Shown one piece after another: positions 17,079 to 25,281 of a stretch of DNA of 44,710 nt. The stretch is from Candidatus Sulfopaludibacter sp. SbA3 (GTDB lineage: Bacteria; Acidobacteriota; Terriglobia; Bryobacterales; Bryobacteraceae). Every line of letters starts with the position of its first letter. Position 1 is the first letter of the stretch. A program made the position numbers and the translations under genes. The notes below the pieces were generated by a model. It saw only the letters and a list, made by a program, of their open reading frames with translations, was not told the origin of the DNA and did not search any database. Location: contig CAMDED010000054.1 in assembly GCA_945893365.1 (NCBI GenBank), positions 1 through 44,710 of the forward strand, in the 5' to 3' direction.

Positions 17079-17974
17079 CGCCGGACGCTTTTAGGGAGGC
17101 AAAAGCCTTCGCGGATACGCTCAAGACGTCAGCGGTCCTTGTGGTCAAGGACGGCAAGACCGTCGCCGAGTGGGGCGATACGGCGAAGAAGCTCAATGTG
17201 CTTTCGATCCGGAAGAGCTTCCTCAGCGCACTGTATGGGATTCACGCGGCGGGCGGCGCGATCGATCTCGAGCGAACCCTCGGCGAACTCGGAATCGACG
17301 ACAACGAGCCTTCGCTCACAGCCGCGGAGAAGACGGCGACGATCCGGATGCTGTTGCAATCCCGCTCCGGAGTCTATCATCCGGCGCTGTTTGAGCCCCC
17401 GGAATTGAAGGCCTCGCGTCCGCCTCGCGGCAGCCACCCTCCCGGCACTTTCTTCTACTACAACAACTGGGACTTCAACGCGCTGCTGACGATCTTCGAA
17501 AAGCTGACGGGACGCCGCATCTTCGAGGAGTTCGCGGCGCGCATCGCGGGGCCGCTCGGGATGAGGGATTTCGAGATCGCCGACGGGCAGTATCTGACGG
17601 GTCCGGATTCGATTCATCCGGCCTACCCGTTCCGCATGACGGCGCGGGACTTGGCACGCTTCGGGGAGATGTACCGGAACGGCGGAGGCGGCATCGTGCC
17701 CGCAGAGTGGGTTCGCGAGAGCACGACGGCCTATTCGAACGCTGCCGGCACGCCGTTCGAGGCGTTCGGAGGGTACGGCTACATGTGGTGGGTGGAGGAG
17801 GGATCGTTCAGCGCCTTTGGTATTGGCGGTCACCGCATTATGGTGGTCCCGGGGGAAAAGCTGGTGATCGTGCATCGGGTGGCGACGGAGACGCCGGATT
17901 CGACGGCGGTAAGCGACGGCGACTTACAGAAGCTTTGCCGGATGATCAGGGACGCGGCGCGGACGCGGTTGTAG
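17075..17974 (+). CDS. Serine hydrolase of the class C beta-lactamase/esterase family
   Basis: This 299-residue protein has the penicillin-binding-fold motifs SxxK (SIRK, with the nucleophile serine around residue 48) and YxN (YYNNWD), and near the end GIGGHR in place of the KTG strand. These proteins act as esterases, amidases or peptidases; only some are true beta-lactamases. It has no obvious signal peptide, so it may be cytoplasmic, which is unusual for the family. The GTG at 17075 is favoured because it overlaps the dehydrogenase stop as GTGA; codons before it in the same frame belong to the dehydrogenase DNA. Pairing with a tartrate/malate dehydrogenase suggests release of an acid from an ester or amide, but that is inference. 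Confidence 0.83.
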   Translation: MTPDAFREAKAFADTLKTSAVLVVKDGKTVAEWGDTAKKLNVLSIRKSFLSALYGIHAAGGAIDLERTLGELGIDDNEPSLTAAEKTATIRMLLQSRSGVYHPALFEPPELKASRPPRGSHPPGTFFYYNNWDFNALLTIFEKLTGRRIFEEFAARIAGPLGMRDFEIADGQYLTGPDSIHPAYPFRMTARDLARFGEMYRNGGGGIVPAEWVRESTTAYSNAAGTPFEAFGGYGYMWWVEEGSFSAFGIGGHRIMVVPGEKLVIVHRVATETPDSTAVSDGDLQKLCRMIRDAARTRL

Positions 17975-18234
17975 AAATGCCCGCTGCCAGTCAACGCTGA
18001 TTCGCACCGCCGTGCCCGATCCACTACTTCCGATAATGGATATTATGTTTACTTTCCGGCGCTGAATCCGGCGGAGGCGTCCGGTGAGCGCCGCGCGGCC
18101 GGGCTCGGTTGCGCAAGTCCGGGCATTTCCTGATGTTTTCGCTCATTTCGTCCACCGCGCCGCAGCCCCCGGCTGGCGGTTACCAGGCGCACGCTTTGCC
18201 TGCCCGGAGCCCGCGCCGGATGGCGCGGCAGAGG
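17975..18234. other. Intergenic region, no gene recognised
   Basis: This gap lies between two convergent genes and is GC-rich, except around 18030-18060. I see no protein-like frame, RNA gene or strong terminator hairpin. The AT-rich stretch near 18040 (TATTATGTTTACTTTC) resembles one near 18550 (TACTATATTTACTTTC). Whether this reflects a shared promoter or repeat cannot be judged from two short copies. Confidence 0.3.
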
Positions 18235-18480
18235 TCAACGCGTGGGGTGAGCGCCCCCCTCCAGGTCCGTGATTCGCTGCTCGTGGATCTCGGCGACGTG
18301 TGCCAACCGCGCGATGCCTTCCATGATTTCGCCCAGGCGCTTGTCGCGCTTCCGGTTCTCCGCTGCCGTTTTGCGGTTCTCGGCCGCCATCTCGCGGTTG
18401 CTCGCTGCCAGTAGTTCCACTGATTGAGTCAGGGCTTCGTGGCGTTCCGTTAACCTTTCCAACCTCTGATCGATAGTCAT
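18235..18480 (-). CDS. Small coiled-coil hypothetical protein
   Basis: This 81-residue protein is almost entirely charged helix, with heptad-like spacing of Leu, Ile and Met: TIDQRLERLTERHEALTQSV, then two copies of an AAENRK unit, then a second coil ending in HEQRITDLEGG. No membrane segment or signal peptide is present. Short coiled-coil proteins opening with TIDQRLE..TERHEALTQ are familiar from Acidobacteriota, where their role is unknown. The repeated AAENRK unit probably arose by in-frame duplication. It is followed by the convergent serine hydrolase. The ATG is plausible but the ribosome-binding site is weak. Confidence 0.7.
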   Translation of the reverse strand: MTIDQRLERLTERHEALTQSVELLAASNREMAAENRKTAAENRKRDKRLGEIMEGIARLAHVAEIHEQRITDLEGGAHPTR

Positions 18481-18556
18481 CCGTTTCTTTTGCCCGATGG
18501 TTTCGAGCTATTACTATTATGCGTCAATGGGGCCGCAATAACATAAAGTACTATAT

Positions 18557-18931
18557 TTACTTTCGTAGGCCGACCGGTTGCAAACGCTCAAGCAAGATGG
18601 CGCTTAGCGTTGGGTGGCCGTCGAGGGGCGGCGTGACCACAATCTCCACTCCGTGGTGCGCGAGCGAAATGCTCTCCACGATCTTTGGCAAGTCGCGTTG
18701 GAGATGAATTCCAAGGGTGAGGAAGTAAGGCGCAACCACGATTCGACCGGCCCCCCGATTCACCAGACCCGCGACCGCTTCCGCAAGATCCGGTCTCGCC
18801 GCCTCCAGGAAAGCAGTGTCCACGAGCTCATAGCCGCCCGACTCCTGGACCTGACGCGTTACGGATCGCACAGCCTCATTCGCCGACGGAACACTCGAGC
18901 CGTGAGCGAAAATAACAATACCAGTCTTCAA
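18557..18931 (-). CDS. cbiX: CbiX/SirB-type sirohydrochlorin chelatase
   Basis: This 124-residue protein is the length of single-domain CbiX chelatases, which insert cobalt or iron into sirohydrochlorin for cobalamin or sirohaem synthesis. The motifs are IVIFAHGS (His10) and PYFLTLGIHLQRDLP (His76), the pair that binds metal in the family, and an FLEAARPDLAEAV strand-helix region. No other cobalamin or sirohaem gene is present in the window. The start overlaps the stop of the CBS-domain gene by four bases, so it is translated together with that protein. The metal cannot be decided from sequence alone. Confidence 0.87.
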   Translation of the reverse strand: MKTGIVIFAHGSSVPSANEAVRSVTRQVQESGGYELVDTAFLEAARPDLAEAVAGLVNRGAGRIVVAPYFLTLGIHLQRDLPKIVESISLAHHGVEIVVTPPLDGHPTLSAILLERLQPVGLRK

Positions 18932-19356
18932 GCAGATCCTTGAATATAGGCTCGCATGTGTTGCAATTCTTCACTCTTACGCGATAGCTCGAACGTCATC
19001 ACGTCCCGCATCGACAAGAAACCCGCGACCTCCCTCTCCCTCAAGACAGGCAGATGCCGGCAGCTGTGCTGATGCATGATTTCCATCGCCGACTCGACCG
19101 GAGCCGAATCCTCTACTGTCGCCAGATTGCGCGACATCACGGTCGAAACCTGCGTCGTGGCCGGATCGAGACCGGCGAGCACCACCCGCACCATCAGATC
19201 CCGCTCGCTGAAAACGCCGCCCAGCTTACCGTCGCTCATCACGAGGATAGCGCCGATGTGCCGAGCCGCCATGCGGCGGGCGACCTCGGAAACCGTCTCG
19301 TGGTCCTCGACCGAATAGGTCTCCCTCCCCTTTAGGAGATCCCGAACTCTGTACAT
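18928..19356 (-). CDS. CBS-domain-pair protein
   Basis: This 142-residue protein consists of two CBS motifs (about residues 8-62 and 74-128), for example HIGAILVMSDGKLGGVFSER followed by DLMVRVV, and CRHLPVLREREVAGFLSMRD. CBS pairs normally bind adenine nucleotides or S-adenosyl-methionine and sense cell energy state. The chain ends with a short charged helix. A strong ribosome-binding site (GAGGAGGG) lies just before the ATG. Its last four bases overlap the start of the CbiX chelatase. This coupling is unusual and may mean nucleotide-dependent control of tetrapyrrole metal insertion, or mere co-transcription. Confidence 0.9.
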   Translation of the reverse strand: MYRVRDLLKGRETYSVEDHETVSEVARRMAARHIGAILVMSDGKLGGVFSERDLMVRVVLAGLDPATTQVSTVMSRNLATVEDSAPVESAMEIMHQHSCRHLPVLREREVAGFLSMRDVMTFELSRKSEELQHMRAYIQGSA

Positions 19357-19509
19357 GGTTCCCTCCTCTGAGCAAACAAGATATCACAACCTATGGCTCG
19401 TGCGCTGAAAGTTTGCGACTCGGCCAGTCGCCGAGGTTGCGGAGGCATGCTTCGGCGGAACAGCTTCGGGGAGTAGCGGAATTTGCACCCATCGATCTAA
19501 GATGGCAGT

Positions 19510-19989
19510 TTGGCTGCAAGAACAAACGCAGTAAGGCTCCTCGAAAAGCTCGGCGTGCGCTTTGAGGTCCGCGAGTATCCGGTCGATCCGGACGACCTGT
19601 CGGCGGAGTCCGTCGCGGAGAAGGTGGGACTGCCGCCCGATCAGGTTTTCAAAACACTCGTCGCCCGCGGTGACCGGAACGGCGTGGTCCTGGCCGTGGT
19701 TCCGGGGAACGCGCTGCTGGATCTGAAGGCGCTGGCGTCCGCGACGGGCGACCGGAAATCGGAAACAGTGCCTCTGGCCGAAGTACAACCTTTGACCGGA
19801 TACATTCGCGGCGGAGTGACTGCCCTTGCCTGCAAGAAGAGCTATCCGGTGTGGGTGGATGAAACGGCGATTCTCTTCGACGTCATTGCGATTTCCGCGG
19901 GTTTGAGAGGGATGCAAGTCCTGATCGCTCCGAGCGACTATCTGCGCGCGGTGAGCGGGCGCTACGCCGCCATCGCGATGGGCAAATGA
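19510..19989 (+). CDS. ybaK: YbaK/EbsC-type Cys-tRNA(Pro) deacylase
   Basis: This 159-residue protein fits the YbaK family, which hydrolyses mischarged Cys-tRNA(Pro). Visible family features are the opening NAVRLLEKLGVRFEVREYPV, VAEKVGLPPDQVFKTLVARG, the Lys/Gly-rich core AVVPGNALLDLKALASATG, YIRGGVTALACKKSYPVWVD, and the closing segment GLRGMQVLIAPSDYLRAV. The start is a TTG at 19510; no in-frame ATG fits, and an ATG at 19502 is out of frame. Together with the divergent CBS gene it leaves a region of about 150 bases for two promoters. Confidence 0.87.
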   Translation: MAARTNAVRLLEKLGVRFEVREYPVDPDDLSAESVAEKVGLPPDQVFKTLVARGDRNGVVLAVVPGNALLDLKALASATGDRKSETVPLAEVQPLTGYIRGGVTALACKKSYPVWVDETAILFDVIAISAGLRGMQVLIAPSDYLRAVSGRYAAIAMGK

Positions 19990-20014
19990 CGACAACAAGC
20001 GACGGCCGCCCGAA

Positions 20015-20800
20015 TCAGCGGCGCGATTTCGGTTTTACGTTCGCCTCTCTAAACCTGACGAGCGCCTTCTCGGCATCGTCGGCGCGGCCGAGCTTTCGAT
20101 AGGTTTGCGCCAGCACGTACCAGGCTTCGGCGTAATCGCCGTCAAGCTTGACTGCCTGCTCGAGCCACCGGAGACTAAGATCCCGTTTGTCGAGCTTCGC
20201 GAGCGCTCTGGCGGTCAGAAACGCATTGCGCGACGACGCCGGATTGCGCCTGGCTGCTTCCGCCGCAAGCTGAAACGCCTTCTCGTACTGCTCGCGGCGC
20301 AGGAAGAAGTCGGCGAGGTTGGCGTGAGCCCAGTCATACTCGGGATGCGCTTTCATCACCAGGTCGAGAGCGCGGAAGAAGCTGCGCAGCGCGTCCGAGT
20401 CGCGGGAGAGCGCGTCGTAGCAAAGGCCGAGATTGTCCCAGGCCTTATGATTCCTGGGCTCGATGGCGGTCAGCTTGTTGAATTGGCCGACCCCCTCGAT
20501 ATATCGCTTCTGCTCGTAGTAAAGGCGTCCGAGTGCGTAGAGCGCTCCGGCGTGCCTTGGATCGATCGCGAGCGCCGCCTTGATTCTGTCTTCCGCCTCG
20601 ATTTCCCTTCCCCCCAGGAAAAGCAGTTGCCCGAGCGTGACATGAATCTCGGGCTTGGGCGGACAAATCGATATCGCCCGCTCAAAACCGGAGATTGCGG
20701 TGTCGAGTTTTCGCTCCCCGAACGCACTCTGGGCGTCCCTCAAAACCGAAGGGCACTCCCCGCCCGCCTGTGACAGCGATAGGAGGAGTGCCCAATGCAT
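20015..20800 (-). CDS. Exported TPR-repeat protein
   Basis: This 261-residue protein has a short signal-like front (MHWALLLSLSQAGG) and then about six tetratricopeptide repeats, for instance AGALYALGRLYYEQKRYIEG, HKAWDNLGLCYDALSRDSDA and AEAWYVLAQTYRKLGRADDA. TPR proteins are protein-binding scaffolds. The gene starts 18 bases after the stop of the large TonB receptor and is read on the same strand, so the two are almost surely co-transcribed. This arrangement is common in Acidobacteriota and suggests that the TPR protein serves the receptor or its substrate pathway in the periplasm (inference). A lysine/arginine-rich tail ends the chain. Confidence 0.82.
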   Translation of the reverse strand: MHWALLLSLSQAGGECPSVLRDAQSAFGERKLDTAISGFERAISICPPKPEIHVTLGQLLFLGGREIEAEDRIKAALAIDPRHAGALYALGRLYYEQKRYIEGVGQFNKLTAIEPRNHKAWDNLGLCYDALSRDSDALRSFFRALDLVMKAHPEYDWAHANLADFFLRREQYEKAFQLAAEAARRNPASSRNAFLTARALAKLDKRDLSLRWLEQAVKLDGDYAEAWYVLAQTYRKLGRADDAEKALVRFREANVKPKSRR

Positions 20801-20818
20801 CGGCGTCAGGTAAGGCCG

Positions 20819-23800
20819 CTAGAACACGAAACGCGCCGCCAACTCGATGTTGCGGCCGCCCTGCTGCGGACCGGTTATCTGTCCGAAAAAGGGACTCGCA
20901 AGATCCGTTACCGGATTGCCGCGTCCCACCCGATTGAAGGGATTGAGGAAGGTTCCGCGGATTTCAAGCGAGCGCGTCTCGGCGAACTTGAAGGCCTTAA
21001 AGAGACCGAGATCCTCGCTCACGAAGTGCGGTCCTCGAATGTTCGGAAGCACCGGCCCCAGCGTGCCGATGCGACCCACGATGTTGTTGCCCGTCTTCGG
21101 CTGTTCGGCGAAGGCCGCCCGGTTGAGGTAGGTCGCACCGCCCGCAAACCCGCGGAAGGAGATCGGCGCATCGCTATTCGAAATGATCGGCTGGCCCGAG
21201 ACCAGATCCGGACGGATCGCTCCGTTGAAGATCGGTGAACTAATGTTCCCCGAACTGATCGAAAGGGGAGAACCGGAACGGAACTGGTGGTTGCCGGTGA
21301 CTTGCCAGCCGCCAAGAATCTTGCCCGCCACGCCGGGAACCCGCAGCAGACCCTTGTTGCCGATGGGCAGCTCGTAGATCCAGGTCAACTTGGCGTAGTG
21401 CGGGAAGCTGAAGCTGGTGATCGCCCGCTCAAGCCCCCGGTTGTAGACGTCCTGCGCGCCTTCCGCGTCGAAGACGTTGTCCGCGAACCCGATGGTCTTC
21501 GAGAACGTGTAGGCTGCCAGTACGGAGAAACCGCCCTTGAAATGGCGCGTATACTGCGCCTGAAGCGCGTTGTACGAGGAAGTGCCGAAGTAGGCCTGAT
21601 ACTGGCTGACGCCCGTGTACTGCGGGTATGGGCGGAGCGCCTGCCCCACGGTTCCGGCGAACCCGGCATAGGGAGACGGAACGCCGCTCGCGGCCGACCA
21701 CGGCTGAATAAGAAGATCGCCGCGGGAGAGCTCGCCGACTTGCAGCTGATTCAGATTGTCCAAGCCCCTGGCGGCCAGGCGCGTGCCCTTGTTGCCGATG
21801 TAGTTCAGTTCGAGAACCGAGGCTGCGGGCAACTGGATCTGGATTCCGAAATTCCAGTTTTGCACGTAGGGCACGCGGGTGGAATCTCGCGGGATGTAGG
21901 TGATGCCGGTGCCATTGGCGAGGGCGGGATTCTTGTTCGGCAGCGGCGTCGCCAGGTCCGGGAAGCGATCCTGCAGGTACATCACCGGATCGGAGGCGAA
22001 CTGCAACTGCGTGTTTCCGCTGTTGCGATTGATAGGCCCGCTATAACCGGTGGTGCCGCCAAATCCCGCGAAGTTGGTCGAGGGCGGGCTGTTGTTGATG
22101 CCGTAACCGCCGCGAATAACCATCTTTTCGGACATCGCGTAGGCGAAACCGAACTTGGGAGCGATCATCTTGTAATATGCGTCCTGGAAACCCTTGCGTC
22201 CCAGTTCGTCGGCGAACACCAGAGCGCCGGCGCGCCCTCCGGCCACCGCGTTCGGCACGAAGCCCAACGCCGACATGCGGCCCGCCACTTCATACATGCC
22301 GCCGATCACTTCCCAGCGCACGCCGAGATTGAGCGTCAGCTTGCGGTTCACCTTAAAGTCGTCGGCGAAATAGAACCCGGTCTGCTGCACGCGCCCGCCG
22401 AAATTGGCGGACTCAACCGTGCGGCTGGCGGTGTTGATGGCGCCCAGGAGGAAACTGGCGAAGGAGTGACCGGTTTGCGTGCGGAAGCCGGGCTGTTCGG
22501 TCTGGATATTCGAGAAGGCAAAGTCGCCCGAACCGGACTTGGTGCGCGAGTTCTGATAGTACTTGCGAACCTCGAAGCCCATCTTGAAATTGTGCTTAGA
22601 GCGAATCCAAGTCGCGTTGTCGGTGACGATGGTCGAGCCGTTGAAGCTGCCGCCGCGGCTGGCCGAACCGAGCCGTCCGCCCGCCCCGATGCCGCCGCCC
22701 TGATAAGGCGCGCCGGCGAAGGTTAGCGTTGGGAAGTGAGTCCCCGGAACGTTCTGCAAACCAATCTTGGAGGGCCAATCCTGATCGACGTACAGGCTTT
22801 CGTTCACGTTTCCGAAGCGGTTGTAGCCGAGAGCCAGGTGATTCAGCAGGCTGGGCGTCACCGTCCAATCATAGGAGATGCGCACCATCGTGCCAGGCGT
22901 GTTCTGAAGCTGGTAGACGTTTGTGGGCGATCCGGGAGGCGCACCCCACCGGCCGCCCGGGGAGTTGTTCCGTTGCCGGAAATTGCGGTTGAACATCCCG
23001 TAGACCTTGTGATTGGCCGAAATCTGGTGATCGAGCCGGACGGTCAGCATGGTTTCGTCGAAATTGGGGCAGCACGTGCCGATCGCCGGCATGTTGTTCA
23101 GCATCTGGTCGAACAACGGATTGTCGATCGGCGCGAGCTCCAGGATCTTCGAGCTGACGGGGCTAAAGCGGTTGCGAGGGACAATGTTGCCCGGGAACAC
23201 GTCGCGCACGGCGGTTCCATTTACCAGGCGCGTCGTGGACGGATCGTAAATCGCTCCGAAGACCACAGGGCGTCCGGCCGCATCGGTTCCCGCACTCGCT
23301 CCCGATCCCGCATTACCCGTGAATGCGCGGTCCAGAAGCCGGGCGAAATTACCAGCCTTGAAATCCGTCGTGGGTAGCTGCGTAAAACTCGTCGAGCGGA
23401 AGTCGCGGACACGGGTCTTCTCCAGGTTATGGAAGAAGAACGTGCGGTTCTTGCCGTTGTAAACTTTGGGCAACAGCACGGGACCGCCGACGGAGTAGCC
23501 ATAGTTGTGTTGCTTGAAGGGCTGACGTTTGATGCCAGCGGCGTTGTTGCCCCAGCCGTTCGCCCTTAACGCATCGTTCTGCACGTAGTAGTAAGCCGTT
23601 CCGTGGAAGTCGTTACCGCCACTCTTGGTGGCGAAGTTGGCGACCGATGTCTGGCCGCCGGTATACTCCGCGCCGACCGTTCCGGTCTGCATCTTGAATT
23701 CCGAGACGCTCTCGGCCGAGGGGCTGAACTCGTTGTTCGATCCGCCCTGCAGGTCCCAGCGTCCGAGCGCGATGCCGTCGATCAGAATTTCGTGCGAGTA

Positions 23801-24331
23801 GTTCTGTCCGCCATTGATAGACCCGAGGAAGGTTCCGCCCACGGTGCCCGGCAACGAGGTAAACATGAACTGCTGAATCTGCCGCCGTCCGTCGCCCACC
23901 GTGATGGGCCAGGTGTCGAACTCCTTCTTCGATACGTAGGAGCCGATCTCCGCAGTGCCCGTTTCGAGCAGCGGCGGGTCCGAGGAGATGGTCACCGAAT
24001 CCGACACCGCGCCGACTTCAAGCCTGAAATCCACCGTCAAGGTCTGAGCGACCGAGAGGTTCACATTGTCGCGCACCGCGCCCTTGAAGCCGGGCACGCT
24101 GACCAGGATGCGATACGTGCCTGGGATAAGGTACGGGATGCGATAAACACCGGCATCCGTAGTGTTGGCGACGCTTTCAACGTTCGTGGCGAGGTTTACC
24201 GCCTTTACGGACGCACCGCCGATGACGAGGCTCGACGGGTCCGAAACGGTTCCGTTCAGGGTACCGCGTTCGCCTTGGGCGAACAGGCAGGTGGCCGCTA
24301 AAAGGCCAGCGAGAAGCAAACGTGTCTTCAT
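20819..24331 (-). CDS. TonB-dependent receptor with N-terminal carboxypeptidase-regulatory-like domain
   Basis: This 1170-residue outer-membrane receptor should bring in a large nutrient, probably a glycan, peptide or chelate, using TonB energy. After a signal peptide (KTRLLLAGLLAATCLFAQG) comes a carboxypeptidase-regulatory-like beta-sandwich (about residues 20-105: GTLNGTVSDPSSLVIGGASV, YRIPYLIPGTYRILVSVPGF). A plug-type region follows (EILIDGIALGRWDLQGGSN, SESVSEFKMQTGTVGAEY-like sequence), then a long barrel with SGGNDFHGTAYYYVQND and KLTLNLGVRWEVIGGM, ending in ELAARFVF with a terminal Phe. The ATG at 24331 is preferred over an upstream in-frame start because GGAG lies just before it. 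It leads an operon with the TPR protein. No substrate-specific neighbours are present. Confidence 0.9.
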   Translation of the reverse strand: MKTRLLLAGLLAATCLFAQGERGTLNGTVSDPSSLVIGGASVKAVNLATNVESVANTTDAGVYRIPYLIPGTYRILVSVPGFKGAVRDNVNLSVAQTLTVDFRLEVGAVSDSVTISSDPPLLETGTAEIGSYVSKKEFDTWPITVGDGRRQIQQFMFTSLPGTVGGTFLGSINGGQNYSHEILIDGIALGRWDLQGGSNNEFSPSAESVSEFKMQTGTVGAEYTGGQTSVANFATKSGGNDFHGTAYYYVQNDALRANGWGNNAAGIKRQPFKQHNYGYSVGGPVLLPKVYNGKNRTFFFHNLEKTRVRDFRSTSFTQLPTTDFKAGNFARLLDRAFTGNAGSGASAGTDAAGRPVVFGAIYDPSTTRLVNGTAVRDVFPGNIVPRNRFSPVSSKILELAPIDNPLFDQMLNNMPAIGTCCPNFDETMLTVRLDHQISANHKVYGMFNRNFRQRNNSPGGRWGAPPGSPTNVYQLQNTPGTMVRISYDWTVTPSLLNHLALGYNRFGNVNESLYVDQDWPSKIGLQNVPGTHFPTLTFAGAPYQGGGIGAGGRLGSASRGGSFNGSTIVTDNATWIRSKHNFKMGFEVRKYYQNSRTKSGSGDFAFSNIQTEQPGFRTQTGHSFASFLLGAINTASRTVESANFGGRVQQTGFYFADDFKVNRKLTLNLGVRWEVIGGMYEVAGRMSALGFVPNAVAGGRAGALVFADELGRKGFQDAYYKMIAPKFGFAYAMSEKMVIRGGYGINNSPPSTNFAGFGGTTGYSGPINRNSGNTQLQFASDPVMYLQDRFPDLATPLPNKNPALANGTGITYIPRDSTRVPYVQNWNFGIQIQLPAASVLELNYIGNKGTRLAARGLDNLNQLQVGELSRGDLLIQPWSAASGVPSPYAGFAGTVGQALRPYPQYTGVSQYQAYFGTSSYNALQAQYTRHFKGGFSVLAAYTFSKTIGFADNVFDAEGAQDVYNRGLERAITSFSFPHYAKLTWIYELPIGNKGLLRVPGVAGKILGGWQVTGNHQFRSGSPLSISSGNISSPIFNGAIRPDLVSGQPIISNSDAPISFRGFAGGATYLNRAAFAEQPKTGNNIVGRIGTLGPVLPNIRGPHFVSEDLGLFKAFKFAETRSLEIRGTFLNPFNRVGRGNPVTDLASPFFGQITGPQQGGRNIELAARFVF

Positions 24332-24388
24332 TTCAACTCCAGTATTCAAGATTAACAACCCCTTTTGGCAGGCAGCTCGCGCCGCCAT

Positions 24389-24840
24389 GTTGGATACTAA
24401 TATACACGAACTAGCGCCTCGGCGCTAACGGGACTATTTGTTTGCAGCACTCGTAGCGAGGATGGCGTGGTTGGACAGGTTTTCAGTGTCGACGTAACCG
24501 ACCGCAGCGGAGACAGGAGACTGTCAGACGCGTCAATACGCAAAGTTCCGCGGGCCTGCGGCCCCTCAGGGACGGGACACGCCGGCCCACTATGGGGCAC
24601 GAACTTGAAATGGCACGCCGATGTCTTAGGCGGCCATTCCGAGTTCTTCCAAGAGTCACGCATGTGTTGCCGCAAGGCGTCATGAGCGCAGATCGCTCGA
24701 TCGAGTAACGATGCTGGAACCCACTCCGTTCCTGTTCCTCCCGGTCCAAGGCGAAGATGGAACAGGCGCTATAAATCGCAGCCGCCATTCCGTCTTTGCT
24801 TCCGACAAAGCGTCCAAGATCCGTGCCGGATTCGGGCCAG
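24389..24840. other. Intergenic region, no gene recognised
   Basis: This stretch lies between the TonB receptor start and the transposase relic. It should hold the receptor's promoter near its left end. No protein-like frame is convincing on either strand, and I see no RNA gene. It may include more of the decayed transposon, but no conserved motif can be read. Confidence 0.35.
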
Positions 24841-25090
24841 TTCCCGTTTTTGATCCGAAGCTGTCATTCCGACATCGGTTCGGAGTTCATCGACGGCATG
24901 GTCGATGGGTTTGCTGAAGGACGTGCCGATCGAGCAAACCAAGTCGCGGGCGCGGAAATGCAACGACAACGGGTTGGTGGAGTCGAAAACCGGAGCGGTG
25001 ATTCGCAGAGATATGGAGTATGGGTACATCGCGGCGCGGCACGAGCCGGAGATCGAGGCGTCCCGGGCAACGTACGGCGTATGGCGGTTT
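24841..25090 (+). pseudogene. Decayed DDE/integrase-core transposase with a frameshift
   Basis: Two adjoining plus-strand frames together spell the C-terminal half of an rve-type transposase core. One frame gives QFPFLIRSCHSDIGSEFIDG (24838-24897), matching the usual QFPFxIRGFHSDNGSEF with the second catalytic Asp kept. The next frame, shifted by one base near 24900, gives LLKDVPIEQTKSRARKCNDN then GLVESKTGAVIRRDMEYGYI (about 24911-25030), matching the conserved NDNALVESKNG motif with the catalytic Glu. The N-terminal half and the terminal repeats are absent, and no start codon joins the parts, so the gene is dead. Confidence 0.75.
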
Positions 25091-25169
25091 TGTCAATACT
25101 CAACTCATCGACTCAAAAAATACGCAACTCAAAAAGGAGGCCCTAGGCGGATCGCTTCGCTCCCGCATT

Positions 25170-25197
25170 CAGGCCCCTTCTTCGATTGGAATATACT
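25170..25197 (+). repeat. Dispersed 28-base repeat, copy A
   Basis: Bases 25170-25197 (beginning CAGGCCCCTTCTTCG and ending GGAATATACT) match 38727-38754 on the opposite strand at 27 of 28 positions. Both copies lie in gaps that contain relic sequence. Copy A is 85 bases upstream of the secreted phosphatase gene. It contains TATACT, which could act as a -10 element, but no good -35 is seen at the right distance. Confidence 0.7.
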
Positions 25198-25281
25198 GCA
25201 CAATCGGCCCTGTTTCGACTACCATGAAGTTTACCGGACGATGTTTGCCAGACGGAACGTTCCCGGAAAATATACCCAATA

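Noticed and set aside
21287-22726. 479-codon plus-strand frame opposite the large TonB receptor
   Set aside because: Antisense shadow of a recognised receptor, with no motif or ribosome-binding site.
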